The notes: generated from the letters alone by a model not told the origin. 64,000 nucleotides of DNA from Sphingomonas sp. Leaf33 (GCF_001421785.1 NZ_LMLB01000001.1:1938349-2002348), one strand, 5' to 3'. Counted from the stretch's first letter, positions 39,127-48,195 are shown. Program-made: numbers and translations.

Positions 39127-40011
39127 TTAGCAGCAATGGCGGTTGTACCAGTCCACCACCTCGACGACCGGGCGGATCGAGGGGTGCAGCGCGCGCAGGA
39201 AGTCGACCTGCGCGGAGGCATCCGCCTCGGCCACATCGATCCGCCAGACCCGCCGGTCCGCCTGCCAACGATAGCCGGCGGCCTTCAGGTCGTCCTTCAC
39301 CTGAAAAGGCGCGCCGGAAGCGGACAGGCGAACATCGGTTCGCTGTCCCCGCTCGACTAGGTGGGCAGCGATGGCGCGGCCGTCCGGTGCGGAGTTAGCG
39401 ATGAGCACGAGCAGCGCCCACGCATCGGCCGCCGCCCTGTGCGCGGTGTAGAAGTGCCCTAGCTCGGCGAGAAGGCCGCCTTGGTTCCGGCTGTGATAAC
39501 CAGCACCAGCCCAGTCGAAATCGCGAAGCGCGCAAACCCATGGATGACGAATGCCGGGGAAACGCTCGCGCACGAAGCGAGCGTCGAAAGCGGCGTTGAA
39601 CGCAACGAGGACGTCGACGTCGCCCATTTCGACGGCGAGGAGGTCTTCGTCGAACCGTTGGCCGTGGAGGTCTTCATCTTCGAGGCGGGTCACATGCTTC
39701 ACCGCATCGGAAAGCGGCTGGCCTGGATCCTCCAGCATGCTGATCGGCGGCTTCAGGTCGACGATCTGGCCGTCGCCGATGACGACTTTGGCAAGGGCGA
39801 GCTCGACCATCTGGTCGTTCTCGGTGAGTCCGGTCGTTTCGACATCGACGACCCCGATCGTTACGGTCCCAGTCGACGGGGTTGGCGACAGCCAGATCTC
39901 GTCGGCGTGTGGCAGGCGATGGAGGACCCGATAATCCTCGGCCCGAGCTTCAAGGGCTTGGACGTGCAGGCGCATTGCCGCGCTTGCGCACGGCTGGTCG
40001 TATAGTTTCAT
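39127..40011 (-). CDS. DEDDh 3'-5' exonuclease (DnaQ-like)
   Basis: 294 residues. Exonuclease motifs: Asp56 and Glu58 (VVDVETTGL), Asp143 (NAAFDARFV), His191 and Asp196 (HRAAADAWA), the full DEDDh set, so catalytic competence is likely. A C-terminal portion (about residues 210-294; FQVKDDLKAAGYRW and WRIDVAEADA) resembles the small domain found after such exonucleases on plasmids and islands. The start ATG 40011 (MKLYDQP) has GGGAA 7 nt upstream. A role in island DNA processing or in defence against foreign nucleic acid is possible. Confidence 0.85.
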   Translation of the reverse strand: MKLYDQPCASAAMRLHVQALEARAEDYRVLHRLPHADEIWLSPTPSTGTVTIGVVDVETTGLTENDQMVELALAKVVIGDGQIVDLKPPISMLEDPGQPLSDAVKHVTRLEDEDLHGQRFDEDLLAVEMGDVDVLVAFNAAFDARFVRERFPGIRHPWVCALRDFDWAGAGYHSRNQGGLLAELGHFYTAHRAAADAWALLVLIANSAPDGRAIAAHLVERGQRTDVRLSASGAPFQVKDDLKAAGYRWQADRRVWRIDVAEADASAQVDFLRALHPSIRPVVEVVDWYNRHCC

Positions 40012-40441
40012 GTTGGTTTCCCGACAGAGAACGCGGCCCCGGGTGGGTTCGCGGATCGTGACGGTCGGCGCAGCCCCCCGAGGGGGATTCTCCCCTTCCA
40101 TTTCACTGATCGCCGGCCACGCGGCAGGGCATGATCACACCTGGGGCAGGCAGCCCATGGGTTTCACCGGCGATGCATGCGCATCGCCGAAGGGTTCGCG
40201 CAGCGGGCAGCCAGAGCCGGGTACGGCGATCACCATTGGCGTCAGCCGGACGCCGCGTGGATCAATCGTTACCGCACGCAGTGCGTAACGATTGAGGTAT
40301 TGCGCCTGAATCTAGCGGCCTCGTTCGCAGCTATATAAAATCTTGATTGCTAGCCTATCCTCGCTGTTTATGGTGTAAATTTGGCTCGAATAGCCCTATC
40401 TGTCGCCGGGCAAATGCATCATATAAAATGCAGGACAGACG
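40012..40441. other. 430-bp divergent regulatory gap in the island
   Basis: No convincing gene. It holds the long hairpin at 40263-40294 and an AT-rich stretch from about 40321 to 40441 that stands out from the GC-rich surroundings and probably carries the promoter of the rightward hypothetical gene. A short inverted repeat TGCAT/ATGCA also lies near 40415-40432. With a relaxase-like gene nearby, an origin of transfer is conceivable. Confidence 0.45.
40263..40294. repeat. Long inverted repeat in the divergent gap
   Basis: CAATCGTTACCGCAC pairs with GTGCGTAACGATTG (14 bp plus one bulged C) across a 3-nt loop. It could be a regulator site, a transcription terminator or an oriT hairpin. Confidence 0.6.
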
Positions 40442-41365
40442 ATGACTGGCGAAAGAAAGAAGCGTGGCCGGCGGCCGGAGCAACATGGTGCTATCAAGCG
40501 TCGCATCGCGGAAGCGCGGGTACCGTCGTTCGCGCAGGCGGCTACGGATGTGCTCGATGGCTGGATCAGCGGCGAGGCCTCTTTCGATGACCTTTTGAAC
40601 GCCTTGAGCGAGCTGGAGGGGCAAACCGAATCGCTCGGTATGGCGCCCCCCGCTGATACCGAGTTCACCGCCGTGGACGAGGTCGCCTGGGCAGCCCTGA
40701 ACTACCGCGACGCCGCTTTCCTTACATCGCGCCTTGAGCTGATGGCAGCAGCCGTTGCCGCGCGGCGCGACGATTTGCAGGCAACACTAATATCTGCCGT
40801 CGCGACGAAGCCGGCATTGCCTACATATGCACGCCGGTTCTTCGATGCGTTAAAGGCGGTGGGCGTGGGTCAGGATCTATTGCATCCGGCCACGAGGCCA
40901 AAGGCAGAGCGGGTGAAGGCTGCCCTGACCGCAAGCGCCGCTGGTGACGAGAGGGTCGAATTCGCCGAAGGACCGATTCATCAATGGTCCGATCTGCCGC
41001 GAGCATTCGCTGGATACGAGCTGGTCGACACAGACGATCGGCCGGGGTTCGGTTCCGATGACGACCTGGTCCCGCTACCGCCGCTCTGCGGAATCGAAAT
41101 GTATGCCGAGGACGAGGCGGATATCGCGGGGCAATTGGCTTCCTCGGATACGTTGAAGAAATACGCCAAGGTCGTGGATCAGTGGGCCAGAAAGCGTGGG
41201 AACCCGATCAGCGGCATAACAGCTTGGGGATGGGCCCTGCTCCTTTCGTATCGATTGAGAGGAACAAGCGACATCGTGCCGGAGGTCGCCCAGCCAGACA
41301 TGATATTCGTTTCCCCTTGGCAAGCCGGAAAGGCGGTGCGTGCGGTCAAGTTACCGGTCGAGTAG
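40442..41365 (+). CDS. Island hypothetical protein
   Basis: 307 residues, family not recognised. The N-terminus is strongly basic (RKKRGRRPEQHGAIKRR), as in DNA-binding tails, then a largely helical region, an acidic linker (VDTDDRPGFGSDDDLVP) and a C-terminal segment with DTLKKYAKVVDQWARKRGNPISG that resembles a short helical DNA-binding or integrase-arm-like motif. AGGA lies 6 nt before the ATG. No signal peptide or membrane helix. It is convergent with hsdM, 73 bp apart. Confidence 0.7.
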   Translation: MTGERKKRGRRPEQHGAIKRRIAEARVPSFAQAATDVLDGWISGEASFDDLLNALSELEGQTESLGMAPPADTEFTAVDEVAWAALNYRDAAFLTSRLELMAAAVAARRDDLQATLISAVATKPALPTYARRFFDALKAVGVGQDLLHPATRPKAERVKAALTASAAGDERVEFAEGPIHQWSDLPRAFAGYELVDTDDRPGFGSDDDLVPLPPLCGIEMYAEDEADIAGQLASSDTLKKYAKVVDQWARKRGNPISGITAWGWALLLSYRLRGTSDIVPEVAQPDMIFVSPWQAGKAVRAVKLPVE

Positions 41366-41438
41366 ACGGCACCCCTGCCGTTGGCGCGCGTAACGACGGG
41401 CTTTGGACGGCACACGTGCCAAGGTTGTGCTGATGCCG

Positions 41439-42887
41439 CTACTTAAGCCTCGCCGCGACTAGCCGGAACTTCTCGAGCGCCGTCTCGAGGCTGTCGACGA
41501 TCTCGGCGGCGATCTCGGCGGGTGGCGGCAACGTGTCCGGGTCGGTGGCGCTGGCGTCTTTCAGCCAGAACAGGTCGAGGTTCAGTTTGTCGCGCTTGAC
41601 CAGCTCGTCATAGCCATAGCGGCGGAAGCGCTCGGTTTCCTGCCGCTTCGTCCGCCCGTATTTCGAGCCGTAGCAGGCGACGAAATCGTCGAGGTCCGCT
41701 CGCTTCAGCGGGCGCTCGCGCAGGGTGAAGCGCTGGTTGGTGCGCAGGTCGTACACCCACAGGTCCTTCGTCGCGACGCCGGTGCCGGGCGTCGCGCGGT
41801 CGAAGAACATCACGTTGGCCTTCACCCCCTGGCTGTAGAAGATGCCGGTCGGCAGCCGCAGCAGCGTGTGGAAGTCGAATTCCTCGAGTAGGCGGCGGCG
41901 CAGCGTCTCGCCCGCGCCGCCCTCGAACAGCACGTTGTCCGGCATGACGACGGCGGCGCTGCCGCCGACCTTCAGGATCGACATGATGTGCTGGAGAAAG
42001 TTGAGCTGCTTGTTGCCCGTGGTGACGGTGAAGTCGTCGCGGACATAATCCTGCCGCTCGCTGTCGATGCCGCCGTCCTCGCGGACGATGCGGAACGACT
42101 GGCGCTTGCCGAAGGGCGGGTTGGTGAGGATCACGTCGAACGCGCGGTCCCCGCGATCGAGCAGCGCGTCGCGCTGCTGCACCGGCGACACCGCGCCGCC
42201 GATGCCGTGCAGATAGAGGTTCATGGCGCACAGCCGCACGACCTCGGCGACGATGTCGGTGCCCGACAGCTTCTCGGCGCGCAGCGCCGCGGCAACCCGC
42301 CGGTCCTTGGCCGCGGGCTTGGCCTTCATGTGTTCGTACGCGGCGAGCAGGAAGCCGCCGGTGCCGACCGCGGGATCGTGGACGGTATCGTCCGGCTCCG
42401 GATCGACGAGCTGTGTGATGACCTCGATCAGCGGTCGCGGGGTGAAATACTGGCCGGCGCCGGACTTCACCTCGCCCGCGTTACGCTCGAGCAGCCCTTC
42501 GTAGATCGTGCCCTTCACATCGACGTTCAGGCCCATCCACGTCTCGGCACCGATCAGCGTGACGAGGCGCTGGAGCTTGGCGGGATCGCCGATCTTGTTC
42601 TCGGCCTTCAGGAACAGCGTGCCGACGATGTCGGTGCGCTTCGAGAGCGTATCGAGGATGCGGGCATAGGTCCGCTCTAGGTCCTCGCCCGCGCGGCCGG
42701 CCAGCACATCCCAGTTGGCATCGGTGGGCAGCGCCGACGCCTCGCCCAGCAGGTCGGCGCGCTCCTTGTCCATCTTGAGGAAGAGCAGGAAGCTGATCTG
42801 GCCGAGATAGTCGCCATAGGACACGCCGTCGTCGCGCAGGACGTGCGCATAGTTCCACACCTTCGCGACCAGCGCCTGTTCGTTCAT
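41439..42887 (-). CDS. hsdM: Type I restriction-modification DNA methyltransferase
   Basis: N6-adenine methyltransferase subunit of a type I system, 482 residues. It has an HsdM N-terminal helical domain (LVAKVWNYAHVLRDDGVSYGDYLGQISFLLFLKM, in parts), SAM motif DPAVGTGGF (171-179) and catalytic motif NPPF (256-259). FTPRPLIEVI before motif I is typical. It is last in the leftward operon, and its ATG overlaps the stop of the NYN gene (ATGA), which is unusual because hsdS normally neighbours hsdM directly. Confidence 0.96.
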   Translation of the reverse strand: MNEQALVAKVWNYAHVLRDDGVSYGDYLGQISFLLFLKMDKERADLLGEASALPTDANWDVLAGRAGEDLERTYARILDTLSKRTDIVGTLFLKAENKIGDPAKLQRLVTLIGAETWMGLNVDVKGTIYEGLLERNAGEVKSGAGQYFTPRPLIEVITQLVDPEPDDTVHDPAVGTGGFLLAAYEHMKAKPAAKDRRVAAALRAEKLSGTDIVAEVVRLCAMNLYLHGIGGAVSPVQQRDALLDRGDRAFDVILTNPPFGKRQSFRIVREDGGIDSERQDYVRDDFTVTTGNKQLNFLQHIMSILKVGGSAAVVMPDNVLFEGGAGETLRRRLLEEFDFHTLLRLPTGIFYSQGVKANVMFFDRATPGTGVATKDLWVYDLRTNQRFTLRERPLKRADLDDFVACYGSKYGRTKRQETERFRRYGYDELVKRDKLNLDLFWLKDASATDPDTLPPPAEIAAEIVDSLETALEKFRLVAARLK

Positions 42888-43522
42888 CGCGACGTCCCTA
42901 CCGGAAGTGCCGAAACTCTACGCTCAGAAATCCGGATCAGATTCCCATCGCCGTGATGAAACTCACCTTCACGTAAGAAGGTGATCGCCTCGTAGAAACG
43001 ATCAAACAAAAAAATTTTCATTTTGTCTGAGTTTCGGCCCGCTAGGTTTTTAAAGTTACCACTTAACTGTGCTTCCCATGACCATATATCAATGTTCCAG
43101 CCCCTTCGAAGTGCACGCTCGGCTTGCTGAAGGAAACTTGTTCCAAATTCGCCTGCCTGTCCGTCGCCTGTCACCATGACAAGCGCCTGTGGCGCATCAA
43201 AGTCGAGTAAGGCTCCGGCAATTTTGGCATGTAAGACCTCGTCGACGGCCTGCTCACCGGATCTACCGTCTTCGCGAACAACACGCTGTAACAACGAGGT
43301 ATCGTAACCGTGATCTTTGGCATATTGCCACAAGGCTTCATTGCCCGGCGGAAGCGAGCCAGCGAACATGCGTGTGATAGGACTATAATCGCCTTCAACG
43401 AGTTTAAAAAAGTTTCGCCAGTGGATGCGAACGGCGGGCCAAGGCGCATTCTCTCTTATCTTGGCCGCTTCCTGCGCACCGGCAATGACATTATAATTGT
43501 CAATGAATATGTGTGCATCCAT
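42884..43522 (-). CDS. NYN-domain (PIN-like) nuclease embedded in the hsd operon
   Basis: 212 residues from ATG 43522. NYN-type active-site acids are kept: Asp8 (FIDNYN), Asp94 (EQAVDEVLHAKI) and Asp120 (VMVTGDGQAGEFG); RRGWNIDIWSWEAQLSGNF follows as in related NYN proteins. NYN proteins are metal-dependent, mostly RNA-cleaving nucleases. The gene starts 2 nt after the hsdS stop (TGA-AG-ATG) and overlaps hsdM by 4 bp, so it is co-translated with the restriction genes. Its codon use and the lower local GC differ somewhat from hsdM/hsdR. The role is inferred: an accessory RNase of the restriction system. Confidence 0.88.
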   Translation of the reverse strand: MDAHIFIDNYNVIAGAQEAAKIRENAPWPAVRIHWRNFFKLVEGDYSPITRMFAGSLPPGNEALWQYAKDHGYDTSLLQRVVREDGRSGEQAVDEVLHAKIAGALLDFDAPQALVMVTGDGQAGEFGTSFLQQAERALRRGWNIDIWSWEAQLSGNFKNLAGRNSDKMKIFLFDRFYEAITFLREGEFHHGDGNLIRISERRVSALPVGTSR

Positions 43523-43524
43523 CT

Positions 43525-44209
43525 TCACACTAGTTCCCCACGAAAGGCGGCGGCAAGTATGGATTGGCGAAGTGTGGCCGCAAGGCCAAGTAGTTTTTGA
43601 CTGTCCAAACCCGCCCAGCATGAAGAGAGCGCCGCTTCACCTTCATCGATGTCAACAAAAAGTTCGTCGACGCGGGTGACAATCACATCCTGCACCTCAA
43701 CAGGAGGAACCGGTATGAGGGCATCGCGCATGAACTCTGTTGGCACACGCTTTTGGCCAGCGGTCCCAGTCATATTGAATTCCGCCGTCTCCCGGAATCC
43801 ACGCTGACTTACCCAGTAATAAAGGTATCGCGACGATACGTCGCGCGGAGACAGCACATGAAACTCGGTTGAACCGTATCCGACGCCATGCGGCAAAGCC
43901 GGCACGACGGCGATCTTACCGTTCTCCATACATGGCGTGATCTTAGCGAAGATCACGTCGCCAGACGCGAAGCGGGTGAAGCCTTTGCGAACCGTATCAA
44001 CGCAACGACGTGCCGATACGTCGATCCCGCCCGTTTTTGCCTGCACTGCGGCCATCGGCACGAAGGGGACCTCGGTATCCCCAGGCAACCCGTCCGGCGC
44101 CCGCCGCGGATTAACGGGGGCAACGGCATCGATACGCTCCCAACTCCATCCATGCGGCAAATCCCATGGCCCTTCGATAGGCCGAGTCGCCGCCATCGTC
44201 TTCGCCATA
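43525..44209 (-). CDS. hsdS: Half-sized type I specificity subunit (single TRD)
   Basis: About 227 residues, roughly half of a standard HsdS. It starts with the usual LPHGWSWERIDAV, has one target recognition domain (FVPMAAVQ, FAKITPCMENGK, YLYYWVSQRGF, GQKRVPTEF) and one conserved coiled-coil repeat ending ATLRQSILAAAFRGELV. Half-subunits are known to dimerise, which would give a palindromic bipartite recognition site. The ATG at 44209 is preferred; a TTG at 44223 directly abuts hsdR. A second half is not visible, because the next gene is the NYN nuclease. Confidence 0.88.
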
Positions 44210-44223
44210 ACCCGCGCCCCCAA

Positions 44224-46956
44224 CTACGCCACCAGCGCGTCCTGAAGGTCGTCGAGTAGCGTGTCGAGCCGGGGACCGAAAGCCCGGCGTGCGCCGATGA
44301 TGCCGCCGCGACCCTCGAATTGGTCCTGGATCTCGCCCGGCGTCACCTCGATATTGGCGGCAATATAGTCGCGGATCGCCTCCAGCCAGCCGAGCTGCTC
44401 CTGCGTATAGCTGCGCCCGGCGCGTTGTTCGCGGCCAAGCCACAGGTTGAACCGGCCCGCCATATCCGACGACAGCGGCGCCAGCGCGTCGGCGCGGCCG
44501 GTCGCGAAGCGGACCAGCGCGACAATGTCGGTCAGCGTCCGCGCCGGGTTGGCCCGCACCTTGTCGGCGTTCAGCCGGCGATAGGCGCTCCACAAGGCCA
44601 GCGGCTCGAGCAGCCAGGGCGGGCGCATCATCGCGTCGCGCAGCTCCTCGAGGCTGGCATAGCTCAACCGCTTCGATGCGGCGGGCAGGCCGTAGAGGAT
44701 GCGCAGCGCGGTCAGCTCGTCGCTATGTTCCTCCAGGAACTTGCCGAAGTCGGCGGTCATCTTCGTCGCCGCCGCCTCGTCCCAGGCGGAGGAGACGACG
44801 ACATCGCGGCTGATATCGTCGATGACGACCTCGGACGCCTGCTTCAGCTCGATCAGCACGCGGCGCAGTGCCGGGTCGTTATAGGAAGCAAGCGCCGCCT
44901 CGCGCCGGTCGGCGGCGACGGCCTCGATCTCGGCATCGGTGACAATGGCGCCGTGACGCGCCTTTGCGTCCGCTTCGATCTTGTCGGCATCGATCGCGTC
45001 GATCAGCTCGCCGGCAAGCGCCGACAGGGGCTTGCCCGCGATCGCCTCGATCTTCGCCCGGCCGGCATCGTCCAGCTTGCGGTCGAGCCGAGCAAGGCGA
45101 CCGGCGAGCGTCGAGACCGCATCTTCGTCGCTGCGACCGGCGGCGACCTGATCCAGCAGCTTAGCGAAGGCGACGCCGTGCTCGCGCTCCAGCGGGATCG
45201 CCTGCGTCTTCAGGCTGTCGGTGACGCCGACCGCATCGACGAGGACGAACCGGTCCTTCACCCCGGCGCCCGGCGTGATGGTCGCAAGCGTGGCGGGGTC
45301 GATCGTCCGCACGCCGCGACCGCGCATCTGCTCGAAATAGACCGCCGAGCGCACGTCGCGCAGGAAGATCAGCGCCTCGATTGCCTTCACGTCGGTGCCG
45401 GTGGCGATCATATCGACGGTGACGGCGATGCGCGGATTATAGGCGTTGCGGAACTCGGCGATCACCGTCTCGGCATATTTCGCGCCGACCTTGTAGGTGA
45501 TCTTCTTGGCGAAGTCGTTGCCCTGGCCGAAGACCTCGCGCGCGATCTGGACGATCTCCTCGGCGTGATGATCGTCCTTGGCGAAGATCAGCGTCTTCGG
45601 CACCTCGTTCCGGCCGGGGAAAAGCTCGGTGAACAGCGTGTCTCGATACGTCTCCAGCACCGTGCGGATCTGGTTGCGCGCGATGACGCTGCGGTCGAGG
45701 TCCTGCGGGCTGTAGGTCAGGTCGTCGTCGAGCAGCCGATAGGTCTGCGCGCGCGTGTGCCGGTCGCGGACCGGGACGGTGTAGCCCTTCTCGACCCGCC
45801 CGCCATGCTCGCCGATCTGGGTGCGGATACGGAAGATCTCGAACGGCACATTGACGCCGTCGGCCACCGATTTCTCATACGGATAGTCGGCGACGAGGTT
45901 CTCGTCGAAGAAGGCGGCGGTCTGCACCGTGGGCGTTGCGGTCAGCCCGATGATCTGCGCGTCGAAGTAATCGAGCAGCTGTCGCCAGCTGCCATAGATC
46001 GAGCGGTGACACTCATCGACGACGACGATGTCGAACGTCTCCGGCGGCATCGTCGCGCTATAGGCGACCTGTTTCGGCGGGGGCGTCCAGCCGCGCTCGA
46101 AGTCGCTCGCCTCCTCGTCCTCCTCCGACAGCTCGGTGCCGGTCAGCTGCGCGAACACCCGCTGGATGGTCGAGATGACGACCTTAGCCGGCGGGTCGAG
46201 CCCGGCCGCACCCAGCCGCTGCACGTTGTACAGCTCGGTGAACAGACGGCCAGTGCCGGGCGGGCGATAGGTCTGGAACTCCTTCAGCGTCTGCCGCCCA
46301 AGGTTGTTGCGATCGACGAGGAACAGGATGCGCCGCGCATCGGCATGGGCGAGCAGGCGATAGGCCAGGGTCGCCGCGGTGAAGGTCTTGCCGGCGCCCG
46401 TCGCCATGCGCACGAAGGCACGCGGACGGTCATTGCCGAGTGACGCCTCCAGCCCCTCGATCGCCTCGACCTGGCAGTCGCGCAGACCGTCGGTGACAAG
46501 CGGCGGCATCTCGGAGAGTCGAGCGCGGAGCGACGATCCCGCCTTCAGCCACTCGTGCAGCGTCTCCGGCCGATGAAATGAAAAGACGCGGCGGGATCGG
46601 TGCAACGGATCGACCCGGTCTGAAAACAGAATCTCAGTGCCCGACGCCTGATAGTCGAAGCGAAGCGGATCGCTCCAACGCGCGAGAGGCTGGCCGGACT
46701 GCGGCTGATAGCCGCGGGCCTGCTCCGCAACACCCGAAAGCGTCGTTCCCGCGGGCTTCGCTTCAACGACGCCGCAGGCTTTGCCCCCGACGAAGAGCAG
46801 GTAATCGCAAGGGCCGGTGGCCATCGGATACTCGCGCACCGCAACGCCGAGCGCAGCCATGCGGTTCATGCTCGCGCGGTCCTGCACCGCCCACCCGGCG
46901 GCAGCCAACTGCCCGTCGATAACCTGACGCACGCGCGCCTCGGGTGTCGTGTTCAC
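44224..46956 (-). CDS. hsdR: Type I restriction endonuclease/translocase subunit
   Basis: 910 residues from a GTG start at 46956 (MNTTPEARVRQVIDGQL, matching HsdR N-termini). Nuclease motif Asp51...Glu65-x-Lys67 (CDYLLFVGG, VVEAKPAG); helicase motifs TGAGKT (186-191) and DECH (314-317), then TATP and QMRGRGVRT. An EcoEI-type C-terminal domain binds the methyltransferase. It cuts unmodified DNA after translocation. First of the operon hsdR-hsdS-NYN-hsdM; a 7-bp inverted repeat surrounds its start. Confidence 0.96.
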   Translation of the reverse strand: MNTTPEARVRQVIDGQLAAAGWAVQDRASMNRMAALGVAVREYPMATGPCDYLLFVGGKACGVVEAKPAGTTLSGVAEQARGYQPQSGQPLARWSDPLRFDYQASGTEILFSDRVDPLHRSRRVFSFHRPETLHEWLKAGSSLRARLSEMPPLVTDGLRDCQVEAIEGLEASLGNDRPRAFVRMATGAGKTFTAATLAYRLLAHADARRILFLVDRNNLGRQTLKEFQTYRPPGTGRLFTELYNVQRLGAAGLDPPAKVVISTIQRVFAQLTGTELSEEDEEASDFERGWTPPPKQVAYSATMPPETFDIVVVDECHRSIYGSWRQLLDYFDAQIIGLTATPTVQTAAFFDENLVADYPYEKSVADGVNVPFEIFRIRTQIGEHGGRVEKGYTVPVRDRHTRAQTYRLLDDDLTYSPQDLDRSVIARNQIRTVLETYRDTLFTELFPGRNEVPKTLIFAKDDHHAEEIVQIAREVFGQGNDFAKKITYKVGAKYAETVIAEFRNAYNPRIAVTVDMIATGTDVKAIEALIFLRDVRSAVYFEQMRGRGVRTIDPATLATITPGAGVKDRFVLVDAVGVTDSLKTQAIPLEREHGVAFAKLLDQVAAGRSDEDAVSTLAGRLARLDRKLDDAGRAKIEAIAGKPLSALAGELIDAIDADKIEADAKARHGAIVTDAEIEAVAADRREAALASYNDPALRRVLIELKQASEVVIDDISRDVVVSSAWDEAAATKMTADFGKFLEEHSDELTALRILYGLPAASKRLSYASLEELRDAMMRPPWLLEPLALWSAYRRLNADKVRANPARTLTDIVALVRFATGRADALAPLSSDMAGRFNLWLGREQRAGRSYTQEQLGWLEAIRDYIAANIEVTPGEIQDQFEGRGGIIGARRAFGPRLDTLLDDLQDALVA

Positions 46957-46977
46957 AGCAGACCGTATGCGTGAACA
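46950..46977. promoter_or_regulatory. Inverted repeat over the hsdR start
   Basis: TGTTCAC (46950-46956) and GTGAACA (46971-46977), perfect 7-bp arms with a 14-bp spacer; the left arm covers the hsdR start codon. A possible operator or RNA hairpin controlling hsdR. Confidence 0.4.
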
Positions 46978-47328
46978 ATCGCTTGAACGTAAAGCGTTTG
47001 ATGCAGGTCGGCACTGTGCTTGAAGGGGATTTGAAGACGAACCAGGCAGACGAGATATCGGCTTCCCTTGCAGACCGTCTATTAAGCACCGATATGTTTC
47101 AAGCGGCATATGCCGCTGCGTCGAGAACGCCGTCGAGCCGGGAGCGACCGGGTGGCGTGAGTCGACAATAAGGCGCGAACCAGTCGCGCCGATGTCCGGT
47201 GCAATCGGCCTGCACCTGGCAGCCGCTCGTTAGTAGGCGGCCCTCAAGAGCCAGGAAATGGGCTCGACCGGGCTGGCTGGTGCCGCGGTTATCTTCATTA
47301 GACCAAAATTCGGTTTCGGAGGTATCCC
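46957..47328. other. 372-bp gap upstream of hsdR
   Basis: Must contain the hsdR promoter. A 75-codon frame here has no ribosome binding site and overlaps hsdR, so it is not called. Beyond the inverted repeat at its left end, I see nothing definite. Confidence 0.4.
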
Positions 47329-47577
47329 ATGCACAATTTTCCGATCGCGCGTGAAGTCACGTACACTGATGGCCAGCGCCGGTTTCGAACCTTGCTTGAT
47401 CGCTGCGATGGTTGCGGAGAAAGTTTTACAGAGCACTCGCTTAAGCTGATTGCCGATGAAATAGGCAATAACGCTGCCGACGATAATATTGTCTTTAGCT
47501 GTCAACTGTGTATAGCAGGTTGCCGGGATGCGGTGGTCGAAGTCAATAAATTTATTGAATCCTTGAAGATTCTATAG
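47329..47577 (+). CDS. Small zinc-ribbon-like island protein
   Basis: 82 residues with GGAGG 6 nt before the ATG, which argues it is real. Two cysteine pairs, CDGC (about residues 26-29) and CQLC (about 58-61) plus a nearby Cys, could bind zinc. The stretch is distinctly richer in A+T than its neighbours, suggesting separate acquisition. Function unknown; it lies between the restriction operon and the decayed recombinase. Confidence 0.65.
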   Translation: MHNFPIAREVTYTDGQRRFRTLLDRCDGCGESFTEHSLKLIADEIGNNAADDNIVFSCQLCIAGCRDAVVEVNKFIESLKIL

Positions 47578-47837
47578 AATATACTCTAGGTCGTGATCAA
47601 ATTAATTGGTTACCATTATGCATCGCGACAGCTGCAATCTCTAATATATGCCATGAGCTAAGAGTGGCGATGGGCTGGTCGTAGATGGCGGCCGCGGTCA
47701 CGAAGAGAAACCCAACTCCGGTCGTTCAAGCCGTTTTCGCCGCCAACCCCAAACCCGACGTTCGTTCATTTCGACCGCCACCAGGATCAAGCATGCGTTT
47801 AGCCAGGACATGACGCCAAAGATGAGAAGCGTTTTAG

Positions 47838-48125
47838 ACCGGTCTTCTCGGTGCGCTTGCGCAATTGGAGCGAGAGCTCATCCGCGAGCGGACGGTCGCC
47901 GGCCTCGGGGCCGCGAGGGCTTGAGGTCGAAAAGGTGGACGCCCCCCGAAGCTCAGTGCAGAAAGGTTGCGGGTGACCCAGCGACTGCTCAAAGACTCCG
48001 AATCGACGGTGTCCGAGGTTTTGCGGACATTGGGCGACCACCGTTCGGCCTTGCACAAGGCGCTGCAAGGAACGGTCGCCAAGGCGATGGATGGAGAAGG
48101 ACGTGGACTTGTTCGGGCAGGATGA
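47838..48125 (+). pseudogene. Decayed serine recombinase (resolvase/invertase) C-terminus
   Basis: Translation in one frame reads ALAQLERELIRERTVAGLGAARA, then TGA (47922-47924), then GRKGGRPPKLSAERLRV and a helix-turn-helix-like STVSEVLRTLGDHRSALHKAL, ending at a stop at 48123-48125. This is the E-helix and DNA-binding region of a Tn3-type resolvase/invertase. The preceding residues (RPVFSV) are in another frame, so there is at least one frameshift as well as the nonsense codon, and no catalytic N-terminal domain is visible. It is a relic of a former transposon or integron-like unit. Confidence 0.85.
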
Positions 48126-48195
48126 AGCTGCGCGCGGACCGACCCGTCCGAAGGTGCAAGACAAACCGGTAAAGCCGGTCAAGAAGAAGAAGCGG

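Noticed and set aside
46944..47171. A 75-codon frame starting inside the hsdR 5' end
   Set aside because: No ribosome binding site, overlaps the hsdR start, no recognisable family.
47799..48182. Frames on both strands over the recombinase relic
   Set aside because: The plus-strand reading in another frame matches a serine recombinase; these frames do not.
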